Positions 11,420-22,741 of a stretch of DNA of 64,000 nt are shown piece after piece; the stretch's first letter is position 1, and each line of letters opens with the position of its first letter. The notes under the pieces were generated by a model. It ran no database searches. It was not told the origin of the DNA and saw nothing but the letters and a program-made list of their open reading frames with translations. The DNA comes from Tamarix chinensis. Its lineage: Eukaryota > Streptophyta > Magnoliopsida > Caryophyllales > Tamaricaceae. Both the position numbers and the translations under genes were made by a program. Location of the stretch: contig CM060181.1 in NCBI GenBank assembly GCA_030549775.1, positions 1,488,001 through 1,552,000 on the forward strand. Direction: 5' to 3'.

Positions 11420-12050
11420 ACCTTATTTGACCATAACAACCATAATACCATCACGAAAACCCTAATACCACCATAAGCCATTTATACCACCAAGTAATCA
11501 TTAATACCACTATATAAACCCTAATACCACCTTGCAAACCCTAAGACCACCATAAGCCATTAATACCACCAAGTAATCATTAATACCACTATATAAACCC
11601 CAATACCACCTTGCAAACCTTTATACCACCATAAGCCATTAATACCACCAAGTAATCATTAATACCACCATACAAACCCTAATGCCATCACGCAAACCCT
11701 AATCCCACCCTAGGCCATTAATACCACCAAGTAATCATTAATACCCCCGTACAAACCCTAATGCCATCACACAAACCCTAATACCACCATAAGCCATTAA
11801 TACCACCGAGTAATCATTAATACCCCCGTACAAACCCTAATGCCATCACACAAACCCTAATACCATCACGCAAACCCTATACCACCATAAGACGTTACTT
11901 CCACCAAGTGATCATTAATAACACCGTACCAACCCTAATACTATCTTGCAATCCTAATACTACCATACCAACCATAATACCGCCATGCAAACCCTAATAC
12001 CACAATACCACCCATAATATCACCAAGCAAACCCGAACTTCCCCATGCAA
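11420..12050 (-). repeat. 79-bp higher-order minisatellite (element E)
   Basis: Units of about 79 bp run 'ccataagccattaat', 'accaccaagtaatcatt', 'aataccaccgtacaaacc', 'ctaatgccatcacgcaaac' in order and repeat about seven times. Sub-units share 'taataccacca'. The occasional 'aaaccctaa' is telomere-like but is part of the unit. Confidence 0.8.
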
Positions 12051-12446
12051 CCTTAATTTATACCCACCCTTTTGTTTATTTAATTCCACCTTCTCCTCAT
12101 TATCTCACAAATGGTGAATTCCTTAGGTCGTCCATACCTAGTTTAGCCAACATACTTCCCTTTGGTTATTCTAACCGCTTATTTTTCTTTTTCAAGTCCC
12201 CCACTTCACCACACTCCCTCACATAACCCAACATGCATGTCGTAGGGGTCACGTCACATCACACCACATCACACTCGTACCACAACATATTAGTACACGA
12301 AGACGAGGATACGGGGACGTACCTCGGATCCATGTTGCGCTTCACAAATATACAAATAATATACAGGTTATAGCATACAACCGCACAAAGCATACAAGAC
12401 ACTTAAAACATGCAGTGCACACAAGTGGCCTTAGTTACGTCCTTAC

Positions 12447-12506
12447 CTAAATCGGCGCCGGGCTTGGAGCACGCTCCTACACCTCCTGGGGTTTGACCCA
12501 GTTTAC
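12447..12506 (-). other. conserved 60-nt exon-like block (element E)
   Basis: On the minus strand, 'tccctcttatag' precedes and 'gtaagg' follows this 60-nt block, giving perfect 3' and 5' splice-site contexts. The block includes 'GTAGGAGCGTGCTCC'. The same block is 61 nt in A, 62 nt in B and 62 nt in D. No reading frame is shared. Likely a non-coding leader exon. Confidence 0.5.
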
Positions 12507-12719
12507 CTATAAGAGGGAAATACTTAGGGTTAATCTCCCTCTACCAGAATTATCAAAATTCCTATCTTACCCCTATCATGGCCTAATACCAAGGCTACTA
12601 TTAGTGACGGGGTTTGTAAATAAAGGGTAGGTTATTACTACTCTTACGATAGCTTAAACGGATTATCGCTACTTAAAGTAGATTTTAGCAAATCCAGAAT
12701 ATTAAGGTGAGGGTTTTAA

Positions 12720-13452
12720 TATCATTAATAGTGATTACCAATAACACCAACCATAATAAGAATACTACTTATAATAATAGTGCTCATAATAAAAATAATA
12801 ATAGCTATAATGATAATAATGATGATAGTAACAATTGAAATCATATTAGCATTAGTGATAGTGTATTATCGATAATAATAATAATAAAGTACTAATACAA
12901 CCATAATCACTTAGATGATAAAATCAATAATAATGTTAATAATAATAATAGTAATAATAATAATAATGATAGGAATGAAGACAATAATAATACTACTAAT
13001 AATAATAAATACGATGAAAATATTAATAATAACATCAACGATTATAATAATAATAGTAATAAGAATAATAGTAATAATACGTAGGATAGTAAGAGTACTA
13101 GAAATAATACTAATAGGGATAATAGCGATGATAATGATAATAATGAGAAAAATAAACATAATAACATTAGTGTTAATCATAGTAACGATAATAGTGGTGA
13201 TAGCAATAATGCTAGTAACAATAATAACAATAGTGAAAATAACAATAATAAATATAACAATAATAATAATCACGATAATAATAATACAATAGTTGTGGCA
13301 ATGCTAAGCATAGCAAAATACTAAGGTAATAATATTAAAGTATAACGTTAAGGATAATAACGATAGTAATAATTGATAAAATAACAGATGCGTTAAACAC
13401 AATAACGATAAAGCAATAACAAGGATAATAATGATAATAATAATAACAATAC

Positions 13453-13499
<47 letters not shown>

Positions 13500-14096
13500 T
13501 GGATAATAATGAAATACTAATAATAATAATAGTAATAATAATAATAATAACAACAGCCATAATAACGTTGATAATAAAAATAGTAAAGACAATAATAATA
13601 ATGATAATAACAACAATACTACTAATAATAATAATAGTAATAGTAATAGCAATAATAATAATAATAATAATAATAACAATAATAATAATAACAATAATAG
13701 TACTAACAATAACAATAGTAAAAATAACAATAATAATATTATTAATAATAATTACACTAATAGTAAAATAATGACCATGATAATAATAATAGTAATAATA
13801 ATAACAATCATAATAATAATATTAATAATAATAATAATAACAATAACACAACCATAAGAATAGCGACGGTAATGATAATAATACTACAAATGGTAATAAT
13901 AGTAGTAGTAATGATAGTAACGCTCATAATGATAATATTAATAAGAATAATAATAACACTAATAATAATAATAATAATAGTAATAGTAATAATAATCATA
14001 CTAATAATAATATTAATAGTAATAGTAATCATAATATTAATATTAATATTAATAATAATAACAATAATAATAATAGGGATAATAATAATAATGATG

Positions 14097-14132
<36 letters not shown>

Positions 14133-14245
14133 TGGGTGGTAGTATTAGTAATAATAATAATATTAGTAATAATAATGATAATGTTAATATTAATCATAAT
14201 AATACTAATAATAGTAGTTAATAATATTAAACCACTAATCACTTT
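12720..14245. repeat. 1.5-kb (TAA)n-rich degenerate microsatellite in LTR E
   Basis: Almost entirely AAT/ATA/TAA trinucleotides with interspersed C and G. It corresponds to the ATT-rich leader block of the other family members. The long open frames here encode only Ile/Asn/Thr or Leu/Tyr runs and are not genes. Confidence 0.9.
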
Positions 14246-14336
14246 TATTTATTTATTTATTTATTCATTATTATTATTTACTTATTTTATTTATTTATTT
14301 ATTTATTTTTTTAAGACTTAGGGTTCAGGGTGTTGG

Positions 14337-14425
14337 CAACCTAACTGAGGTGGTGGCGACGGCGGCGGCGCGGCAGCAGCGGCGGCGGCGGCGCGGCAGC
14401 AGCAGCGGCGGCGGCGGCGGTGGAG
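14337..14425. repeat. (CGG)n-rich microsatellite
   Basis: CGG and CAG/GCAGC repeats within the GC-rich leader part of solo LTR E. Confidence 0.85.
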
Positions 14426-14827
14426 GAAGGGAGAGAGGGGAAAATGGAGGTGGAGGCTAGGGAAGGGAAAACCAGAGGGAAAAGGAGGTACGGGGTGGTA
14501 GGGCAGGAGCTTCTGGTCGTTTTGGGTGGTGGTGGTGGCGCTGCAAGCGGCGGTGTGGCCGGCGGTGGCGGCGCGAAGGTGGCGCAGGGGCTGGAAGGTC
14601 GAGGTTGAGGAGGGATTTTCGCACGGCCAGGGCGGCACGTGCGGCGCGAGGCAGGGAGAGCTAGTAGTTTGGTTGTGTAGAGGGAGGTGCAGGGAGGACG
14701 TTGGTGGCACGGGCAGGCGGCAACGGCGGCCGAAGGCGGAGGGAACGGCGACTGAAGGTGGGGCAGTGCGGCGGCTTTGGATTTCTGGGTTCCAAATCTC
14801 GAACCCGATTAAGGCGGTGAGGAGGGG

Positions 14828-14835
14828 TATTTATA
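14828..14835 (-). promoter_or_regulatory. TATA box of LTR E
   Basis: Minus-strand 'ggccTATAAATAcccctc', about 1.16 kb from the LTR start. The array LTRs have TATAAATA at the same relative place (about 1.12 kb). It defines the likely U3/R boundary, with transcription starting roughly 30 nt downstream. Confidence 0.6.
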
Positions 14836-15996
14836 GGCCAAACTGAGGGAGAAACGACAAGGTCACGTGGGAGGTTAGGTAGGTTAGGTTTAGGGGGGTC
14901 GTCCGGCGCAGGTCTGCCGTTGCAGACCGAACCTCTTCGGAGAAGAAGGCAGGGGTTGCGTGCGGGGAAAATGGCTGCCTGATTGGTCACATCCAATGGG
15001 AGGTCAATCAGGGATGAAAAGACAAAAGAGAATGACGGAAAAGACGTGTCGTTGCCACTGCGTTTTCCGGCGAAAATTTGAGTTGCAGGCGGGGGACGAC
15101 GACGTCGCGAAGAAGAAGAAGGGGAAGAGAGGGCTGGACCGGCGGTCCAGGGGAAAGAAAGAAAGGGAAGGGAAACCGGCCGGACCGCGGCGGTTATTTC
15201 CTTCGTTATTGAAACGCTGCGTTTTGGGCGAATTTTGGGGAAAACGCGGAGTTCGCGTCGCCAGGCAACGGTTATATTTCTTTGCTTGGGGAGCAGCGTT
15301 TCGGCGGGGTGGGGGGCGAAACGCTGTGTTTTGTTCCCAGGGTGAAGGGGACGGCGCTGGGCCGCGGCGAGAAGGAGGAAAAGGGGGGAAAGGGAGTTGG
15401 GCCGGTCGAGGCCCAATTTCGGCGGGGAGAGGGCTGGCTGCGCAGGGCGCTGGGCCTAGCAGGCCGGCCTGGTCGGAAAAAAATAAGGAAGAGGAGGGGA
15501 GAAGGAAAAAGGAAAAAGGAGGGAGAAAAAGGAAAAAAGGGAAAAAGGAAAAAGAGGGAAAATTAGGGGTTGGCTTAATTAGTATAATTTGGGTAATTTG
15601 GGGTATTTAATAAAATATAATTATCAAAACAAAATTAAATTCTATTTTTAGGTTAATTTAGGGATTTATGGAAAAAATTTCCTAAATTCATTTTAATTAA
15701 CAAAACCCCTTAATTTTTCTCTAATTAAATTATTTATAAATTTTATATTAATTTGAAACTATTTTATCCTCCCTATTTTATATAATTTAAGGTATTTAAT
15801 AAATTTCTAAAATGAAAACCTTAATTAACTTAAAATACCATAATTCCCCCTATTTACACTCTTATAAATTCCTTCTTGATTTATCCTATTAATTCCTTTT
15901 TATTTCACTAAAAGTAGTTTATTTTAATTAATTCCCTAATAATTTCCTATTCGGTCATGATTTTCTAAATTAGGGATTTTGGGGTATTTCAAAAAA

Positions 15997-16778
15997 TGTG
16001 TGTAGGAATGTCTAACTAGTCATCTTGATAATTATACATGATGTTATTTGTCCAACATGTGTATCCATGTCATATTGGGATCACCGAACAAGGTGTTCCG
16101 GACCTATGATATAAATTACCACATGACAACCTTCCCTAACTTATTTTTCTTTACATATACTTTTTATTGTAGCCCAATTAAGTTTTCCACTATGATAGTT
16201 TAGCTTCAACTTCTTTATCATACATAAACATGGTCAAAAATTGATTATGACTTATGAATCAAGATCTAAATTTTATAGATTAACCCAATACATTTAATAA
16301 TAATAAATACACAATCACATTGTTTGATACTTATTATAATAGGATATGTTACTTATTTGCCTCTCATCTTATAGGTTGCAATAGATTTGCTTTATGTATT
16401 ATTATTTTTTGGTGAAATGATTTATTTATTATAGTATAATGGATTATTTTCTCTATGTTTTGGTCCACAAGCCCAAAAACAAACTAGGATATCGACTAGG
16501 TTTGATACCACTAATTATAAAACTAAGTGAAAGTTAAAATACTTAAATAAAATATGGAATGGAAGAAAAAAAATTATTTTGAGTTTTTTATTAAAAAATA
16601 TAATTAAATAAGATTACCAAAAATTATTTTTTCAACTAATTTGTCATTGAAACAATGCTACAAGATTTCAGTCTCAATAAGTTTGTCATCTAAATACATA
16701 TGTTTCTTTTTGTCAAATGACTTTGATGATATCAAATAAACTAAAATACAGATTATTTTAACTTTAAAACATACATAT
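15997..16778. other. AT-rich spacer between solo LTR E and the tandem array
   Basis: No coding or family recognised. It ends abruptly at 16779, where the truncated LTR stub of the tandem array begins. Confidence 0.5.
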
Positions 16779-16976
16779 TAATGCTTATTTGGAAATTGAA
16801 TTGTATTGATTATTTCTTTTCTTAGCCTTAGCACTTGGTACTGGAACGGTTGGAGAGAACCGGTCTGGTACTAAGTGTGGCGGTAACATTTCCAGAATTC
16901 ACAGGTTTTCAGTGCTTCTAATTTAATTGCTTCCGCTTTTAAGAAAAAAAAATTTAGTGAATTTTGGGGTGTTACA
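16779..16976 (+). repeat. truncated LTR stub (last 198 bp)
   Basis: It matches the end of the full LTRs from 'taatgcttatttgg' onward, including the terminal stem-loop (16832-16877) and the GGGGTGTTACA end. The preceding 'aacatacatat' is unrelated, so about 4.6 kb of this LTR is missing. Confidence 0.9.
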
Positions 16977-16979
16977 AAG

Positions 16980-16991
16980 TGGTATCAGAGC
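16980..16991 (+). other. primer binding site for initiator tRNA-Met (copy 1)
   Basis: TGGTATCAGAGC, complementary to the 3' end of plant tRNA-iMet, three bases after the LTR end GTTACA. This is the standard site for minus-strand priming in Ty1/copia and chromoviral Ty3/gypsy elements. Confidence 0.9.
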
Positions 16992-17042
16992 GGTTGTTCC
17001 TTTCGGACACGCTCTTTTGTTTTTTTTAAAATGTTTTAAGCT

Positions 17043-17605
17043 GATACCACAAGTGGTATCAAAGTAGGTTTCGACCATGCTCTTCTACTTTTAAACTTTT
17101 AAGATGATACCACAAGATGGTATCGAAGTTGATTTCAACCAAGCTCCTTATTTTTAAATTTTTCTTTAAGCTGATACCACAAGGTGGTATCAGAGTTGGT
17201 TCCGATAACCACGCTCTTGTTTGAAGATTTTTAATTTAGCCAAGTGTTCCTTGTTTTTAAAACATTTATGCTCAGAGTTGGTTGTAAAAATCATTTTCTA
17301 TTTTAAATATTTAGCTGATACCACAAAGCGGTATCGGAGTGGTTGATTCTTCGAACACGCTCTTTCGATTTTAAAAATTTTTAGTTGATATCACAAGTTG
17401 GTATCGAATCTGGTTTTGACTGTGCTCTTTTGTTTTTAATATTTTTAAGTTGGTACCACCATTTGGTACCAGTGAGGTTGATCTTTTAATTACGCTTCTT
17501 CTTGAAATTATATTTGGCTTACGAGTTTCTTTGTTATTAGTTTTGAAGCGTGTTTCGGTATCTTTTGATTTTAATCTTTTTTAATTTGATACTAAGAGTA
17601 GTATC
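17043..17605 (+). repeat. seven reiterated PBS-like hairpins
   Basis: Inverted repeats: 17043-17060 GATACCAC-AA-GTGGTATC; 17106-17124 GATACCA/TGGTATC; 17173-17191 GATACCAC/GTGGTATC; 17317-17335 GATACC/GGTATC; 17387-17405 GATATCA/TGGTATC (one T-G pair); 17452-17470 GGTACCA/TGGTACC; 17588-17605 GATACTA/TAGTATC. The right arm of most equals the PBS core TGGTATC, and units 1-6 are followed by about 25-35 nt ending in GCTCTT or similar, as after the true PBS. Units 6 and 7 differ from the others by paired changes that keep the stem. The array repeats in internal domains 2 and 3. Confidence 0.85.
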
Positions 17606-17909
17606 ATTTTCAAAATGAATTGGGATTAAAAAGTTCTCCTTGAATTGAAATCGTTTTTAAACGAAAAAGAATTCATTTATTTTAAAATATTTTCATTCCG
17701 GCCACAGTGAGAAGAGAAGGGTAGAATTTTAATTAAGTTTATTCTTAAGGGGTAGTTTTTACAAGTATTTTTTTGTATGGTGTCCTTATTTCCGTTAATT
17801 TAAATTTTCTTTGGTAAGTTTATCCCTAAGGGGGTTTTATATAGATAGTAATGTTATTTTGGTTTCTAACAACATAGAGCATTTCCTCCCTAACCTTAAG
17901 CGCTCCCGG

Positions 17910-17929
17910 AGACTTCGGGGGCGAAGTCT
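17910..17929 (+). other. perfect 8-bp hairpin beside the polypurine tract
   Basis: AGACTTCG-GGGG-CGAAGTCT, followed by 'gtttttaagggggtagtaa' and the LTR start TGAAATGCCCC at 17949. The same hairpin occurs at 23677-23696 and 29440-29459. TWAAGGGG(G)-type purine motifs occur three times in the last 210 bp; the last one, at about 17936-17946, is the likely plus-strand primer. Confidence 0.65.
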
Positions 17930-19069
17930 GTTTTTAAGGGGGTAGTAATGAAATGCCCCGAAAAATTCTAATCTAAAATATTATATTTAAATGAGATTTT
18001 ATCATAAAGATTAATTAAATAAATTATTTTGATTAAAATAAAAGGAAATTAATTAGGAAAAATCAAGGATAAATTTATAAGTGTGTTAATTAAGAGAAAT
18101 TGGGTATTTTAGCTAATTAAGGATTTGTATTTTAGAAATTAACTAAATAAATTATTTTATTTAAAATAATGAGGAGAAAATAGTTTCAAATTAATATTAA
18201 TTTTATAAATAATTTAATTGGAAGAAAATTAGGGTTTTTGCTAATTAAAATAGAAGTTATGGAAAATCTATTAAAAATCCTAATTTAGCCTAAAAAGGGA
18301 TTTAAATTATTTTTTATTTAAATATTATTATTTTTAAATATCCTAAATATTCATATTAATTTAATTGACCCTAAACTAATTATTTTTCCCCTTTCCTTTT
18401 TCCCTTTTTTTTTCTTTCTTCCTTTTTCCTTACCTTTTTCTTTCTTTTTCTTTTTCCTCTTCTTTTCCCCGACTGGGCCTGGCGCGGCCCAGTTCTTCTT
18501 TTCTTTTCTTCTCCCTTCTTCGGCCCAGCCCGCGCGGCTGTTTCTTCTGCCGACTCAACACCGCGTTTTGTTTCTTTTTCCACCGAAACTCACCGTTTCA
18601 TTTATCTATCACCCCTCGCGCCCGTCGCCCTTTTTCCGCCCCGTTCCGCGCCGCGTTTTGGCTCCGTTTCAGCCGAAGCTCGTCGTGCCATTTAACGCAC
18701 CCTCGACCGCGCGCGAACCGGCCCGGTTCTCCCCTTTTCTTTTCTTTCTCGGACCGACCGGCCCATCTTCTTTCTTCTTCCTTCTCCCTCCGTCTTCCCC
18801 GACGCTGCAACGAACCTCGACCCCATCAATGGCCTCTTCAGATACGATGAATTATACCGGTCTTTTCTTGTCTCATTGCCTTCCTATTAACTCCAGAAAT
18901 AACTTCATATAATGATTGGACGTTAAATCTCGCCCGTTTCCTCTCCCCAGCCCCGCGAATCTTCGAACCAACCCAAACGTCAACCGACCATTTAACGCCA
19001 CCCCACCCAAATTCTTGCATTTAAAACTTCCATGTCGACCTCCAGCTCCTCATTATCCATTCCAACATC

Positions 19070-19077
19070 TATAAATA
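19070..19077 (+). promoter_or_regulatory. LTR TATA box (array copy 1)
   Basis: 'catcTATAAATAgctgg'. It is identical at 24834-24841 and 30605-30612, and TATAAATA occurs at the equivalent point in solo LTR E. Transcription would start near 19100, giving an LTR leader of about 3.6 kb before the PBS. Confidence 0.65.
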
Positions 19078-20579
19078 GCTGGATTGTAGGAGTTGTGGAA
19101 GATTTTTTCTTCCCCGAAACCCTCGGCGAGGGCTGCCATCATCGAGACTTTAGACGCCTCTTCCGCCTCCGTTAGCCAATTTCAGCGCCACCGAAACCTC
19201 TCATTTTCTTCCCTGCATTTTCCTCTAGCTAACTACGTTTCTCAAATTCCTCGATTCTTCTTGTACTGGCTTACATAGCCGTGCCAAGTTGGCTTCTTGT
19301 CTCGCCTGAAATTTTACCCAGAAAGCCTTAAACCGCCTTCCGCCGCCGTGCGCCGCCACCTTTGGCTGCACCACCACCGTCATTTTGTCCCTCTCCTCCT
19401 GGGAAACAATAAACACCTCTTATATCACCTCAATTCTCCCTATCTTTTTCCCAACATCCATCTTTCCCCTTTTTCTTCTATTTTTCCGGCCACCATCGCC
19501 GCCGCCGTGAACCACCGCCGGTGCCACCTATCCCCACCAGCTTAAGGTTGAACCCTCAACCATTTTCCATATTAGTATATGCCTTGATTTAATTTATTTC
19601 AATTATTTGCATATAAATACCATTATTATTATTCTTAATATTTATATTCTTAATATGTTTTATTATTATTTGATGAGAAATTTTATTCTGAATTGTACTT
19701 GCAGGGTGGAGAGTGGTAATAAAACAATGTTATTGATAGTTTCGAATTTTAAGTTATTAATTGAATTATTATGGGATTATTATCATTCTTCTTCTTATTA
19801 TTATTAATATTATAATTATTAGAATAAATATTTATTATTATCATTTTACTAATTATTCTGGAAAATATTAGGCCCTAATTTTGTATTAACATTTGCACTT
19901 ATTTATTTTAGTATTATTGTTTCTATTGTCCTTATAACTATTGATGATAATATTATCAGTATCTTTATTATTTTTAATATTATTATATATGTTAGTAATT
20001 TTATTATTTATATTAAATAAGTGGTAAGTCATTAGTTATAAGTAGGGTTGAAAACCCCACTTTAAATTTTAAAGCTTATTATTATTATTTATATTCTCAT
20101 TTATAGTGGCTTTATTAATTTTGATATGATTATATTAGTATCATTGTTATTATTAGGGTAAAGTCTTTAACCCTATATTATCAAGGTTTATAATATCTCT
20201 ATTATTTTTTATGTCTTTAGCAAAGTTAGAATTTTGTTAAGGTTATTTTATTCATATGTTATTATTTGGTCTAAGCCCTAAGGAGGCGTAGGAACGTGCT
20301 CCAAGATCGGTGTCGTTTCAGGTAAGGGGTGCTAAGGCCTATTATGTGCTAATGTGCATTGTGTGCCTCATATTCTATGCATTCTATGTTTATGATTATT
20401 AATTATGCCGTATATGATATGACATGGAGTTGAAGTATGCTTTCGTATGACATGTGTATTATTTGTGTATGACCCTGTAAGACATGCATGTGAGGATGTT
20501 GATATGATTTTATGTGGGAGAAAGGATGAAAAAGGAGGATGGGGAAAGAAGTTGACTAAGGGAAGTGAGTTGACCTAAT

Positions 20580-21260
20580 TTTATGAATTTATGAGGAATA
20601 ATCTATTGCATGGTTTTATTTGGAAGAATGTAATCTATGATGTTATATGGGAGAATCGAATTATTGTTTAATTGGGAGAATCTAATTTATGATTTGTGTG
20701 GTAAAATCCAATTTATGGTTTTATATGGGGAAGTTTAATTTATGGTTTGGTATGATTTTATGTGAGAGAAATTAATATATGGTTTGTATGGAAGAATTTA
20801 ATTTATGATTTGATTGGGAGAATATAATTTATGATTTGTTTGGGAGAATCTAATTTATGGTTTTGCTTGGGAGATTCTAATTTATGATTTTATGGGGAAG
20901 AATCTAACTTATGGTCTTGTATGGTAGAATCTAATTTGTGGTTATGAAAGGGAGAATCTAATCAATTGTATTATGTGGAAAAATCTTTGGGTTTTATATG
21001 ATTTGAATCTTTGTGTTGGTATGGATTGAATTTAGGGTTTTGTGTGAATGAATCTTTGGGTTGTATATGGTTTGAACTTAGGGTTTGGTAAGGATGGATA
21101 CTTAGTTTGGTATGAATGAATCTTTGGGTTTTATATGGTTTGAATCTGAGGTTTGGTATGAATGAATCTTTGAGTTATGTGGATTGATTTTAGGGTTTTG
21201 TATGATGAGACTCTGGGTTTGTATAATGGTTAATGGTTGTATGGTGGTATTAGGGTTTGC
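20580..21260 (+). repeat. about 36-bp GT/AT-rich minisatellite (array copy 1)
   Basis: Units such as 'gggagaatctaatttatggtttt' with variants, then 'gaatctttgggttttatatggttt' units and telomere-like 'ttagggttt'. Repeated in copies 2 (26340-27020) and 3 (32110-32790). Confidence 0.75.
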
Positions 21261-21659
21261 ATGGAAGTTAATAATTGCATGGGATGTGTAAAGTTTTTAT
21301 GAGAGTGAAGTTTATGTATGGAACGCTGCTTTGGGATTTAAGGAAGGTAATGTAAGTGTTGTTTGGGTGTTTAAGCACTTGGGATGAAAAATATCATGTG
21401 GAGCAAATTAAGGGTACGAAGTAGACTAAATTAGGGTTTTGGGATAAAACCCTAGAGTGAGATGTGAAGTAGAATTGGAGGATAATTGTGAAGGGAGCAA
21501 TCTATGCATGTCTAGGGTTTGGTGGTAGCACGTGTGTAATTGGTGAATAAAGTATGATGATGAATATGGAATTTATGATTTATGATTCGTGCTTGTGCAT
21601 GGTGAAAGCTTTTGAATAAGATACTTAAGACACTAATCATATGAAGTGGAAGATTATTG

Positions 21660-22065
21660 AGCCGAGTCCAAACCGATCCACCGTCAGGAATAGTGGTTAG
21701 GACGCGTAGTCCTATGTGCGACCGATCCACCGGTTATAATAGTGGTTAGGACATGAGGTCCTATATGTGACCGGCCCACCGTAATAATAGTGGGGTGACT
21801 CGAGCTCAATAAACACAAACCAGTATCATTAAAGCTCTTAAAAGATACTAATTACTTACAGTGGAACACCATGCGAGGAGGAACCAAACCGATCCACCGG
21901 TTAGGAATAGTGGTTAGGGTTGCTACCCTATGTGTGACCGATCCACCGGTAATAATAGTGGTTAGGGCGTGATGCTCTATTGTGACCGATCCACCGGTAA
22001 TAATAGTGGTTAGGGGCGTGATGCTCTATTGTGACCGGCCCACCGGTTATAATAGTGGGGTGTTC
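21660..22065 (+). repeat. CCACCGG-type minisatellite, array copy 1
   Basis: Seven units centred on (GA)CCGATCCACCGGT..ATAATAGTGG with spacers of about 25-30 nt ('ttagggcgtgatgctctattgt'). Equivalent arrays: 27424-27828 and 33184-33590. Confidence 0.85.
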
Positions 22066-22741
22066 CTCTGCTCGCATGGATTTGATAAAAGGCATGGTGT
22101 GAATTGGATTATGATAAGAGATTAATTAAACAATTAATCTGGATTATGATTGGGCATTTGTACTTTTACCTGAATTGTTCATATACCTTTATATTGTTAT
22201 ATTGGATTATGCCTATTATTATTCTGCATGGATTATGTGCTTACGTGTTGGCCTTAGTGCTCGGTTACCTTACTCAGTACGTAGCGTACTGATCACCCTT
22301 TTTATGGGTGCTGCTCATTCCCACGAGTAGTATGCCCTTCTAATTTGTGCAGGTGGGCGAGATATCAGTTGGGGCTGAGTGTTGAGCATGTTTGGCTCGA
22401 GATTCAAGAGAGTTGTGGCCATATTATAGTCTTTATATGACTCTAATTCTTTTTGTTAATCTTTTATCGGTTGTAAGTTTAATTCTCTTTTGGAAATGAA
22501 TTACATTTCTTGATGCGTACTCTGATTTTGTTTTACAACCGTTTAATGCTTATTTGGAAATTGAATTGTATTGATTATTTCTTTTCTTAGCCTTAGCACT
22601 TGGTACTGGAACGGTCGGAGAGAACCGGTCTGGTACTAAGTGTGGCGGTAACATTTCCAGAATTCACAGGTTTTCAGTGCTTCTAATTTAATTGCTTCCG
22701 CTTTTAAGAAAAAAAAAATTAGTGAATTTTGGGGTGTTACA

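Larger units (their letters stand above)
10066..15991 (-). mobile_element. solo LTR E of the giant-LTR family (5.9 kb)
   Basis: On the minus strand the element starts TGAAATACCCC at 15991 and ends GGGGGTGTTACA at 10066, with TG...CA ends like an LTR. It is flanked by identical 5-bp duplications (aaaaa 10061-10065 and 15992-15996), so it is a complete solo LTR. In the transcriptional direction it has an AT-rich U3, a pyrimidine-rich tract, a TATA box, a GC-rich leader, a long ATT-rich block, a 60-nt exon-like block, a 79-bp minisatellite, CCACCGG-type repeats, an acceptor-like site and the terminal stem-loop. The long open frames inside are low-complexity artefacts. The internal domain was presumably lost by LTR-LTR recombination. 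Confidence 0.85.
16977..17948 (+). mobile_element. internal domain 1 (972 bp, non-coding)
   Basis: It lies between LTR 3' end 16976 and LTR start 17949. It begins 'aag' then the PBS, carries seven PBS-like hairpin units (17043-17605), a short AT-rich part, three TWAAGGGG(G)TAGT-like repeats and an 8-bp hairpin next to the last of them. No frame above about 80 codons is supported. It therefore holds replication signals only. Confidence 0.8.
20322..22352 (+). other. putative leader intron within the LTR
   Basis: The 5' boundary TTTCAG|GTAAGG is a near-perfect plant donor. The 3' boundary 'cccttctaatttgtgcag|gtggg' is a good acceptor with a pyrimidine-rich lead-in. Both positions are conserved in A and E (GTAAGG donors); the acceptor also in B and C, the donor in D. 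The 2.03-kb interval holds the fast-diverging minisatellites, which splicing would remove from the RNA. RNA evidence is needed. Confidence 0.4.
17949..22741 (+). mobile_element. full-length LTR, array copy 1 (4793 bp)
   Basis: It starts TGAAATGCCCCG and ends GGGGTGTTACA. Order: AT-rich U3; pyrimidine tract (18390-18475) then GC-rich C/T-rich sequence; TATA box at 19070; leader with short frames; ATT-rich part (19600-20260); conserved block ending CAG|GTAAGG at 20322; 36-bp 'gggagaatctaatttatggttt' minisatellite (20580-21260); CCACCGG repeats (21660-22065); acceptor-like site at 22352; terminal stem-loop; end. No protein with recognisable domains. Confidence 0.9.

Noticed and set aside
12911..14321. 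Several long open frames on both strands encoding Ile/Asn/Thr or Leu/Tyr runs
   Set aside because: They are translations of the (TAA)n-rich block; open on both strands because the trinucleotide repeats lack stops in some frames. No domain.
14318..15610. Open frames of 94-251 codons, Arg/Gly/Pro/Glu-rich, in the GC- and purine-rich part of LTR E
   Set aside because: Low-complexity composition, overlapping on both strands, not conserved as protein in the array, A or B at the same position.
18568..19545. Frames of 60-114 codons in the array leader, identical in three copies
   Set aside because: Identity only reflects the recent duplication. Indels between copies change the frame, and no counterpart is seen in E, A or B. 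The frame after the TATA box (19093-19278) could be a small upstream frame but has no support.
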